From contig JADCRB010000060.1 in the NCBI GenBank assembly GCA_021464245.1, forward strand, positions 425,797 through 489,796: a stretch of DNA of 64,000 nt, in the 5' to 3' direction. Below are positions 12,777 to 20,715 of this stretch, piece after piece (the first letter of the stretch is position 1; each line of letters begins with the position of its first letter). The notes under the pieces were generated by a model. That model searched no databases and had not been told where the DNA came from. It saw only the letters and a program-made list of their open reading frames with translations. This stretch comes from Carallia brachiata. Taxonomy: Eukaryota > Streptophyta > Magnoliopsida > Malpighiales > Rhizophoraceae. The translations under genes and the position numbers were made by a program.

Positions 12777-14429
12777 GACATTGACTCAATGACATAACAT
12801 ATCCAAAAAAAGGAACAAAGAGAGGCAATTTTGTGTAACCCATTTGCCTTATTATTTAGAGTTTAGAAAAGGTTAGTAGGTGCGGTTTTCTGTAATGTAA
12901 TCCGGAGTTGGAGAGAGAGCGTTTCCAAGTTTTTCTGAGGATTTGGAAAAGGAGTACACATAAATGAAACATAGTTCTATAATGTACTTCTACATGTACA
13001 AATGGGCTTCGGCTCCTCATTTGCAAGAAAGCAGACCATTGGACCACCGATCGCTGTGGTTTAGGGACAAAAACGAAGGCTTGTCCATTGCTGGGCCCAA
13101 GGTTCTTGAGTCTCGGTAGAGGCGTTTAGTGGAATTAAATCCACATATACGGATTGTGCTTTTCTGACAAGCACAAGATTTTATTATCCAATTATAAAGT
13201 ATTACTCATATTTTTTTTATTTACAAGACCAATTAAAAGAGAAAAGAAAAAAAAAGAAATGCACGCCACGCGGTCTTCAATAGGAATTGAATTCAGCAGC
13301 ACTTACGATAAACAGTAAAGTTTTTCTTACAAAAAAAACAAGTTTTTTAAAGCTATTTAACCGGCTTATTTAGTTATGTAGTTTAAAGAAGCTCATCATA
13401 ACCATTTTAAAAATAATTGACCATTGAGTTACGAAATTGATTTTATGTTAATCGAAAGTACATAAAGATGACATTTATTATATATCATCATTTTGTATTT
13501 TTTGATCATATACTTGGAAATGCACAAATTAAAGAACCTGACGGTTGTTAATAGCTCGTGATCATCATAAGAGTCGTTCTAGAACGACTTGTGGCTACCT
13601 CGAGAGAGTTCAAGCTAGGGAAGGATTTATAAGATAGTTATCGTCGTTATCTTTGGCTTTGTCTAAGTCGCTCGATCCACGTTCAATACCACATGATTTA
13701 CCAGAAGTCAAGTCCAAGTTCAATGTTTATCCTTTAACATCTGCAATTCTAGCCGGTCCCAGAGAGGCCCCTAGGAAAATGGGGTCAATTTAGCATCCCT
13801 TTTATTTTTGGAGTCTTCTATTCGGCAGCCCCAAATAATGCCTAACACCCTAGATTGTAGTTGGCACTTTGGCAGATAACATTATGTTGGGACTTGATTG
13901 TGCTACTTGGTTATTTTCCAACACTTAATTTTTTTTTTTGTCTTACATTCTCAATATCTTTTTGGGCACAAGAAGGGGGTGGCTTTTTTTTTAAATGAAA
14001 CTGAAACCCAAGTGAGAGAAACTTAAATGAATATTAATTTTTCTTATTTTAGATAAAAAAAATATATTAATTTTTCTCATTTTCTGTCATATGAATTCTA
14101 TTCTATCTATTTTACGCATTACCAAAAAGAGTAAGTTTTCTTTTTTTTTTTTGGTTTTAGAAGAGAGTTAAATTCATATAGAGGAATAAGGAAGAGATGT
14201 AATAAGAATCGAATTTTCAATCATATCTTTAACTAGTAAGATTGATGATTATTTAAACTTATACTCATGGTGAGTAAATTATTTTTATTAGGAGGAGGTT
14301 GGTTTAACTTTGATTAGAGGTCTAGGCGCACAAGTTTTGGGTTGGTCTTGGTTAATTTGCTTTAGTTGGGAAAATTTAACAAGCTCAAGAAGCCTGTACC
14401 TTTGCACTGAAACTTCTTAAGGGAGACCA
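12777..14429. other. Region downstream of MCU copy A
   Basis: 3' flank of the uniporter gene and intergenic DNA that aligns with 39,436-41,505 of copy B. No further gene is recognised. Confidence 0.6.
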
Positions 14430-14446
14430 GAAAGTGGGGGGCTTTT
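14430..14446. repeat. Target-site duplication of the SINE, left
   Basis: GAAAGTGGGGGGCTTTT, repeated exactly at 14,592-14,608. Copy B has one related copy and no insert. Confidence 0.85.
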
Positions 14447-14591
14447 TTTTTTTTTTGGGTCATTTAGCCTAGTGGCCAAGGAGCTCAACTTGAGCATTAG
14501 GGGGAGGGGGGATGTGGGCCAGGCGGGGGTTCGAACCCCCGCCTGGCGTGGTGGGGGTCATCACCCCCACCACACGAGCTACGGCTCGTCC
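14447..14591 (-). mobile_element. tRNA-derived SINE, hairpin-rich
   Basis: A 145-bp insertion absent from copy B and flanked by a 17-bp duplication. Read on the - strand it starts GGACGAGC, has a box-A-like TAGCTCGTGTGG at nt 10-21 (14,582-14,571), a box-B GGTTCGAACCC about 45 nt later, and ends in a poly(A) tract (the T-run beside 14,447). That is the layout of a tRNA-derived SINE moved by LINE machinery; the sense-strand duplication starts with AAAA, as expected. The + strand also offers a box-A-like TAGCCTAGTGG, so orientation rests on the poly(A) tract. Almost the whole body folds: a 30-bp perfect palindrome (14,518-14,547) and hairpins at 14,483-14,495, 14,548-14,573 and 14,575-14,588. 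Confidence 0.8.
14518..14547. repeat. 30-bp perfect palindrome containing box B
   Basis: Arms GCCAGGCGGGGGTTC and its reverse complement meet without a spacer at TTCGAA. The T-arm/box-B sequence is therefore the same on both strands. Confidence 0.95.
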
Positions 14592-14608
14592 GAAAGTGGG
14601 GGGCTTTT
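14592..14608. repeat. Target-site duplication of the SINE, right
   Basis: Second copy of the 17-bp sequence at 14,430-14,446. Confidence 0.85.
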
Positions 14609-14821
14609 GATTGATAGAAAGTGGCCTAATTCTCTGATCTCCCCTCTTATCAAAGCAAGTTAATCCAAACCTCACGGGCCTGTCCATAAATCTTGTCTGA
14701 ATTTTTGGGTTTTCTGATCCTGAACAATCTCCAAACCATTTGCAAACTCCTTTTTGAAGACCCCTTGAAGTGTCAAATGGACCAACGTGTAGGCTACGGC
14801 GTCTGGGATTATTAAGCAAAG

Positions 14822-14872
14822 AGAACTTGTTGGCCGTACTTACCAACCAAAAAAAAAGAACTTGTTGGCCGT
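14822..14872. mobile_element. 19-bp poly(A)-ending insert with 16-bp direct repeats
   Basis: AGAACTTGTTGGCCGT occurs at 14,822-14,837 and 14,857-14,872, with a 19-bp insert ending in eight A's between them. Copy B has only one related stretch (about 41,747). This looks like an extremely truncated target-primed insertion. A simple local duplication is the alternative. Confidence 0.55.
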
Positions 14873-15465
14873 TAGTTGAGAAATACGGACACTTTTAAAA
14901 TAATGGGTGTCCGTGTCGGATACTCATACACACTCGTCCGACATTCTTTGAATGCATATCAGATACTATGAAAGATATCTAATAAAAAAAAATAAATAAA
15001 AAAAATTCAGGCACATGTGTTGGACACTTCTAATTCATGTGTCAGATATCTCTAATACACGTGTCGGACATTTTTATATGTATTTGATATTTTAATTAAT
15101 ATATTATATACACACAAATATATTATTTGCTCATATATATATATAGACGCACACACACATACATAATATATATATATATACACATATATAATATTTTTTT
15201 AAAAAAATTATGAATAAAATATAAATTATATTATAAAATATCATAATTATTATTATTATTATTATGGGTTATATGTAAAAAAAATTTAAATTTATTAAAA
15301 ATATTTAAATTATATATATATATATATAATATTTAATATATTTTTTAATCGTATTCACTTTGTGTCTGTATTTTAATTTTTTAAAAATTTTTATATTCCT
15401 ATATTTATATTATGTCATATTCATATTCAATATCTATATCCGTAACGTGTCTATGTATCTTAGAG
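14873..15465. mobile_element. AT-rich insertion private to copy A, unclassified
   Basis: About 590 bp lacking in copy B. It contains repeated TGTCCG/TCGGACA words near its left end, (TA)n and (ATT)n runs, and no coding potential. Boundaries are approximate and no clear duplication was found. Wording is similar to the insert at 121-771. Confidence 0.4.
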
Positions 15466-15633
15466 CGTCAGTCGAGCACATTTTTCTTCTGCGCATGCCT
15501 TTAAAAAGTGCCAATCTTTTGACCAAAAAAAAAAAAGGTGTCAGTCAATACCAATGTATAATGTGAACTCTCATATGACACAAGCCTAATAAGCCTCGTA
15601 CCCTGGAGAATTGGGATGGGACTACTAGGCCTG

Positions 15634-15638
15634 CGCAG
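15634..15638. repeat. Target-site duplication of the LTR retrotransposon, left (CGCAG)
   Basis: CGCAG before the first LTR and again at 20,711-20,715. The unoccupied site in copy B (42,401-42,405) has it once. Confidence 0.95.
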
Positions 15639-16632
15639 TGTAAAGCTGTAAATTTCGAGCCTGTAACAGTTAGACTCAAAAAATACAGAAACAAATTACA
15701 ATAAAAAAAATTGTAAAATGAAAAGAAGTTTACGTGGGGTCGATCTCTGAGTAGATCCTCCGATTAATGCTCCTATGTAATTTAGTCAAGGGCCGTGAAG
15801 GCTTAATCTTGACCGAGAGATGATGAATTTCCACAGCGTGAACTTGAACTGTAGGAAATGGATCCCACTGAGGGCCGAGGCTTGATCTCAAGTGGATTAG
15901 TTGAACTCCGGTGAGGGCCGTAGGAGGCTTGATCCCACTTGGATTGGATGGACTTCGGTGAGGGCCGTAGGAGGCTTGATCCCACTCGGACTGTATGGAC
16001 TTCGGTGAGGGCCGTAGGAGGCTTGATCCCACTCGAACTGGATGGACTTCGGTGAGGGCCGTAGGAGGCTTGATCCCACTCGAACTGGATGGACTTCGGT
16101 GAGGGCCGTAGGAGGCTTGATCCCACTCGAATTGATTGGACTCCGGTGAGGGCCGTAGGAGGCTTGATCCCACTCGGATATTTAATATCTTGGGTTTTTG
16201 ATCTAGCGGATCCAACTTAGTGGCAGCTAGAGAGCATACACCCAAAATATTTAGAGAGAGAAAGGAAGAGATGCAAAGCTTTAGAAGATGAATGATTTGC
16301 TTTGCTTGGGATGATTTGAAAGGCTTTGAGGGGATCCCTATTTATAGGGTTTTGGGGGAGGATGGATGCCAAAATTGTATGACTTGGATCATACATGGCA
16401 AGGGCCCTCTTTGGTGGTTGAATTTTGACATTTTGCAATCAAATGGAAATTAAAATTTCCATATGATTCATCATGAGTAGGATCCTACAAGGCAAGGACC
16501 CTCTTTGGTGGTTGAATTTTGACATTTTGCATGGTCATCAACCAAATGGAAATCATCATTTTCATATGCATGCACTTGTTGCTTTCATGTAGGGCATGCA
16601 TTGATTTTTTTTTTTTTTTTTTGGTGTTTACA
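15639..16632 (-). repeat. 3' LTR of the homeobox-carrying element
   Basis: 994 bp. It contains six head-to-tail copies of a 47-bp unit (GAGGGCCGTAGG starts at 15,913, 15,960, 16,007, 16,054, 16,101 and 16,148) and a sense-strand TATAAATA box at 16,339-16,346. Open frames through the repeats exist in all three phases only because 47 is not a multiple of three, so they are not genes. Confidence 0.95.
15913..16190. repeat. 47-bp minisatellite in the 3' LTR, six units
   Basis: Each unit carries GAGGGCCGTAGGAGGCTTGA and then TCCCACT. The other LTR has five units. Confidence 0.95.
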
Positions 16633-17477
16633 AATGCCCCCACTTCAAGGGTCGGTAAGGAAGAATTTTACCGTAATGATCCGAACCGAGTCTTGAAGTC
16701 CAGTTTGAAACTTGAGATGTCTTAATGAACGTTGAATGTTGGAGTCTTCTATCTTTGACCATGCCTGCTGTTGTTGGATCGCAATAGGAATCCGATACGA
16801 TCTTGAGAAGGTTAGCAGCCCAGCCAATATAAAAATTGAAGTCTTGGCTCCAGGTGCGTTCGAGCTTCCATAGCCCGCAAAGGATTTTTTATATCTCTTA
16901 AAGTTCCAGAGCTCTGGTGAGGATGATCCAGTAGGCAAAGAACTTGAACCTCCCCAAGAGGAAGGCCCAGGACCTTGGAACTTCAAGACCGGCTCACAGA
17001 GAGACTGACTGTAGTGATGATTTCCAAGTCTGCTTCGACGTAAGGAGAGTAGTTGGAACTTCCCTGTACGTCGCTGCATCCAAAGAAAGATTAGGATAAT
17101 TGCAGCTTCTCATCCCTCTGTGGTAGATGTGAACTAAGGAGAGTAGTTGGAACTCCATGACACCGATGGCGTTGGAGACTGAGTTTCGAGGATCCCTCGA
17201 AGAAGACTACTCCCTCTTTTCTTAGCTCGTGCGCCTCCAACTTCTTGATCGAAGAACTTCCTGAGACAAGTGCAGAGACTAGCCATTTTTTTTTTTTTTT
17301 GAGAAAGAAGAGCTGAGGGGTGAATATTACAACTCGGGCATGCAGGATATATATACAAATAATAAAGAGTTTTTTTTTTTTTTTTTTGAAAAGTCAAAAA
17401 AAAAAGGTATGCAGAATCGGGTAGGGCCATCCACGTCCCTTTCCTGCATAAGAGACAAAAGAGGCAGCGGCTGACGC

Positions 17478-17597
17478 GTGTCACGAAAGTCGTTACCGTG
17501 TGTGGCAGAAGTCGTTGCCGTGTGCTGCGGAAGTCGTTGCCGCGTGCTGCGGAAGTCGTTGCCGCGTGCTGCGAAGTCGTTGCAGAAGTCGTTGCAC
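17478..17597. repeat. 22-bp tandem repeats downstream of the homeobox gene
   Basis: About five degenerate copies of a 22-bp unit around AAGTCGTTGCCGCGTGCTGC, just past the stop codon of the homeobox frame on the - strand. Confidence 0.85.
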
Positions 17598-17615
17598 CTT
17601 ATCTTGTCGGCCGTC

Positions 17616-18226
17616 CTAGCGGGGCCCGAGGCGCAGCTCCAAGTCAAGCTCGACCTCGTCTGGTGGGCCGATGATGTTGACGTCGCTTTCCGGCTGGTTG
17701 ATGCTGCCGGAATATTCTGGAAAGAGAGGCAAAATTTCGCCGGAATGACTCCTGTGTGCTAGAAAAATTCCTCCTAGACTTAAGTATCTAGGAGGGATGA
17801 ACCCTTGGCTGACTCCGTGAAACCACCAGGACCAGTATGTATGCTCCCATATGCTACGGCTTTGATGAACGTACCGTGGAGAGACCATTGCAGTGGTAGA
17901 ACTTGGGCCGGCTTCATTTGAGGGTGAAGCTGTACTGGTGAGATCTACTATAGGAACAACAGGCTGTGCTTTGGAAATACCATCTCTCAGCGCCACTGTT
18001 TCCCTATGTCTCCGATTCTGGAACCAAAAATATACATTTTTCCTTCGACTGCCCCTAGCGGGCGAAGTCGTGAGACAAGTTGGAGAATCTGTGTAGAGTT
18101 AGGGACAATACCTCCATCGTTGTAGAAGACTTCCTCCAAAATTTGCAGTTGTGCCATGGTCGGTTGCCACCTTGTGCGAGGTGACCTTTCTTCTCCTTTG
18201 TCTTGAGGTTCTGCAACTGGTTCCAT
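17616..18226 (-). pseudogene. Captured WUSCHEL-clade WOX transcription factor, one frameshift
   Basis: Homeobox gene inside the LTR element, same sense as the element. It starts at ATG 18,226 with a short acidic N-terminus. The homeodomain begins near residue 16 (TRWQPTMAQLQILEEVF) and has WOX features, including the longer loop and GAVEGK before helix 3. At a T5 run (18,037-18,041; A5 on the sense strand) the frame shifts by one base. The other frame continues with NVYFWFQNRR, the invariant helix-3 core. The C-terminal part (to TAG at 17,616-17,618) holds LPLFP, a WUS-box (17,718-17,732), and LDLELRL, an EAR-type repression motif (17,628-17,648). Together these mark the WUS clade, whose members maintain stem cells as nuclear repressors. 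Total about 200 residues. No intron is visible, consistent with capture through RNA. One missing A disables this copy unless it is an assembly error. Confidence 0.85.
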
Positions 18227-18342
18227 CTTTCTTGCGGCAGAGGAGCAAAGGTCTTGGTATGTGGTGAAGATCGGTTGAGACTGATGCTGACTTTCAGAAT
18301 CAAACCCTCCGTCGGTTTTATATTTTTGGGCCGTTCACAGTT

Positions 18343-18545
18343 TATACTCATGCGGGCCAGGAGTTTGGTGAACTGTAGTGTCGCCTTTTATACTCGTGCG
18401 TGGCAGGAGTGTTGAACTCTGATGTCGCCTTTTATACTCGTGCGTGGCAGGAGTGTTGAACTCTGATGTCGCCTTTTATACTCGTGCGAGGCAGGAGTGT
18501 TGAACTGTGATGTCGCCTTTTATACTCGTGCGAGGCAGGAGTGTT
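18343..18545. repeat. 44-bp tandem repeats upstream of the homeobox gene
   Basis: About four and a half copies of a 44-bp unit starting TATACTCGTGCG at 18,343 (diverged), 18,389, 18,433, 18,477 and 18,521. On the sense strand they lie just 5' of the homeobox start codon. Confidence 0.9.
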
Positions 18546-18842
18546 GTGTTGAACTGCTGAGCTGTTGAGCTGGCGAGCTGGTGAGCTGTTAAGCTGATGA
18601 GTTGTTAAGCTGCTTGGCTGCTGAGCTGGTGAGCTGTTGAGCTGCTGAACTGTTGAGCTGTTTGGCTGTTGAGCTGCTGAGCTGCTTGGCTGCTGAGCTG
18701 CTGAGCTGGTGAGCTGTTGAGCTACTGAGTTGTTTGGTGAGCTGTTGAGCTGTTGAGTTGGTGAGCTGCTGAGCTGTTGAGTTGGTGAGCTGCTGAGCTG
18801 TTGAGCTGGTGAGCTGTTTGGTGAGCTGTTGAGCTGTTGACT
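18546..18842. repeat. GAGCTG-type minisatellite
   Basis: About 300 bp of GAGCTGTT, GAGCTGGT and GAGCTGCT variants with a period near 9-10 bp. Non-coding. Confidence 0.9.
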
Positions 18843-19160
18843 TGAGTTTTGATTCAGGGTCTAGGCTTTGCCCCCGAATCTGGATTTAGGCTATGAGTTG
18901 GAACTTGGATTTGGGTTTTGAGCCCGAGTTTAAATTTGGTGAATTTGGGCTTTGGGCTAGGGTTTGAGTTTAGGCTTTTTGGGCCTGGATTTGAATTTGG
19001 GCTTTAGGCCCGAGTTTGAATTTGGATTTGGATTTTGAACTAGAATTTGGGTTCGGACTTGGATTTTGCCCCCGAATTTGGATTTGTTGGGTTTTGAATC
19101 GGGGTTTGAGATCTGGCCCCGAATCTAGATTTGGATTTTGAGGAAGGATTCTGAACTTGC
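18843..19160. repeat. Degenerate GAATTTGGGTTT-type repeat
   Basis: Low-complexity array of TTGGATTTGGG, TTTGAATTTGG and GCCCCCGAATTTGG variants within the LTR element interior. Confidence 0.8.
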
Positions 19161-19169
19161 ACATAAGTT

Positions 19170-19326
19170 TCAGACATTTTTTTTCTTTTTTTTTTCCTCT
19201 TTTTTTTGGCTTTTTTTCGTGCTTTTTTTTTTTGCACTTTTTTTTTTTGCTTTTTTTTTGTTTTTCTTTTTATTTCCTTTTTTTATTTCTCTTTTTTTGT
19301 CTTTTTTTTTTGTTTTTTTTTTTTTA
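19170..19326. repeat. T-rich tract (A-rich in element sense)
   Basis: About 155 bp, overwhelmingly T. Open frames through it are artefacts of base composition. Confidence 0.95.
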
Positions 19327-19652
19327 CACAGTAAATTTTAGAAGTTTACCATTTGACCGAACCAGGTCAGGATGCGTTGACAGCATGCAAGCGTAATTGA
19401 CGTAGGCTTCTGAACCAGGTATAGCCCGCCCCAGTTGGAAGTGAGCTTGTCGTAGAGTCGGTGCTTGTGTCCCTCTATTGGTCCAGTTGGATGAGAACTG
19501 TGTCCATGCACGAGTTTGCGAACCTACGTACTCAAGTAGGATGATTAATGCAGGCGATTGAGCTGTCGTCCTTTTATTGGTGGCGATAGTCTTGTTCATC
19601 TTTAGTGCCACCGATGCACCGGATTCCTGCCCTCTAGAGTTGTGTTGGTGTT

Positions 19653-19686
19653 GGCCATTTCACGGCCCATAGGCCATGAAATGGCC
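19653..19686. repeat. 15-bp-arm hairpin in the element leader
   Basis: GGCCATTTCACGGCC and GGCCATGAAATGGCC face each other across a 4-base loop with a single C/A mismatch in the arms. It lies about 80-110 nt downstream of the 5' LTR on the sense strand, where retroelement packaging or dimer signals are usually found. That role is inferred only. Confidence 0.8.
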
Positions 19687-19740
19687 GTTGTGCCACCAAC
19701 TTTTTTTTTTTTCTAAGGAGCAAAAGATGGGAGGTAGAGA

Positions 19741-19758
19741 TGTCCCACTGGGCGTGCC
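19741..19758 (-). other. Primer-binding-site-like sequence
   Basis: On the - strand, TGGCACGCCCAGTGGGAC starts a few bases after the 5' LTR end, in the context ATTTTTGGCACGCCC. The position and the leading TGG fit a tRNA primer site. Which tRNA was not determined. Confidence 0.65.
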
Positions 19759-19764
19759 AAAAAT

Positions 19765-20710
19765 TGTGAAGCTGTAAATTTCGAGCCTGTAACAGTTAGA
19801 CTCAAAAAATACAGAAACAAATTACAATAAAAAAAATTGTAAAATGAAAAGAAGTTTATGTGGGGTCGATCTCTGAGTAGATCCTCCGATTAATGCTCCT
19901 GTGTAATTTAGTCAAGGGCCGTGAAGGCTTAATCTTGACCGAGAGATGATGAATTTCCACAGCGTGAACTTGAACTGTAGGAAATGGATCCCATTGAGGG
20001 CCGAGGCTTGATCTCAAGTGGATTAGTTGAACTCCGGTGAGGGCCGTAGGAGGCTTGATCCCACTTGGATTGGATGGACTTCGGTGAGGGCCGTAGGAGG
20101 TTTGATCCCACTCGGACTGTATGGACTTCGGTGAGGGCCGTAGGAGGCTTGATCCCACTCGAACTGGATGGACTTCGGTGAGGGCCGTAGGAGGCTTGAT
20201 CCCACTCGAATTGATTGGACTCCGGTGAGGGCCGTAGGAGGCTTGATCCCACTCGGATATTTAATATCTTGGGTTTTTGATCTAGCGGATCCAACTTAGT
20301 GGCAGCTAGAGAGCATACACCCAAAATATTTAGAGAGAGAAAGGAAGAGATGCAAAGCTTTAGAAGATGAATGATTTGCTTTGCTTGGGATGATTTGAAA
20401 GGCTTTGAGGGGATCCCTATTTATAGGGTTTTGGGGGAGGATGGATGCCAAAATTGTATGACTTGGATCATACATGGCAAGGGCCCTCTTTGATGGTTGA
20501 ATTTTGACATTTTGCAATCAAATGGAAATTAAAATTTCCATATGATTCATCATGAGTAGGATCCTATAAGGCAAGGACCCTCTTTGGTGGTTGAATTTTG
20601 ACATTTTGCATGGTCATCAACCAAATGGAAATCATCATTTTCATATGCATGCACTTGTTGCTTTCATGTAGGGCATGCATTGATTTTTTTTTTTTTTTTT
20701 GGTGTTTACA
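19765..20710 (-). repeat. 5' LTR of the homeobox-carrying element
   Basis: 946 bp with five 47-bp units (starts at 20,039, 20,086, 20,133, 20,180 and 20,227) and a sense TATAAATA at 20,418-20,425. As the 5' LTR in the - orientation this holds the promoter that would drive the element transcript and the homeobox gene. Confidence 0.95.
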
Positions 20711-20715
20711 CGCAG
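20711..20715. repeat. Target-site duplication of the LTR retrotransposon, right (CGCAG)
   Basis: Matches 15,634-15,638. Confidence 0.95.

Larger units (their letters stand above)
15639..20710 (-). mobile_element. Non-autonomous LTR retrotransposon carrying a WUSCHEL-clade homeobox gene
   Basis: A 5,072-bp element, sense on the - strand. The LTRs are 15,639-16,632 (994 bp, 3' LTR) and 19,765-20,710 (946 bp, 5' LTR), with TG..CA ends. I count about seven substitutions between them plus one extra 47-bp repeat unit. A primer-site-like TGGCACGCCCAGTGGGAC follows the 5' LTR (about 19,741-19,758) and a polypurine-like GAAGTGGGGGCATT precedes the 3' LTR. A CGCAG duplication and the empty site in copy B confirm insertion after the segmental duplication. 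The 3.1-kb interior lacks recognisable gag, protease, reverse transcriptase or integrase. It has a leader hairpin, an A-rich zone, several minisatellites and one homeobox gene (18,226-17,616) in element sense. It would need an autonomous partner. Confidence 0.92.

Noticed and set aside
14465..14540. A genuine tRNA gene
   Set aside because: Box A and box B words are present but no acceptor stem closes. The sequence has a 17-bp duplication, a poly(A) tract and an empty site in copy B, so it is a SINE.
14469..14846. 125-codon - strand frame
   Set aside because: It spans the SINE and its duplications, so it cannot be an ancestral gene. It is absent from copy B.
15730..16245. 171-codon and overlapping - strand frames in the LTR
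   Set aside because: A 47-bp repeat read in successive phases gives the same three peptides in rotation. The frames recur in the other LTR and look like no protein family.
16645..17079. 144-codon - strand frame beside the 3' LTR
   Set aside because: It has no gag, integrase or other retroelement motif and is not similar to any family I know. I left it as interior sequence of the element.
18546..18842. A CRISPR-like array
   Set aside because: The short repeats have no unique spacers of constant length, and the window is a plant nuclear genome. It is a minisatellite.
19138..19396. Phe-rich + strand frames
   Set aside because: They cross a poly(T) tract.
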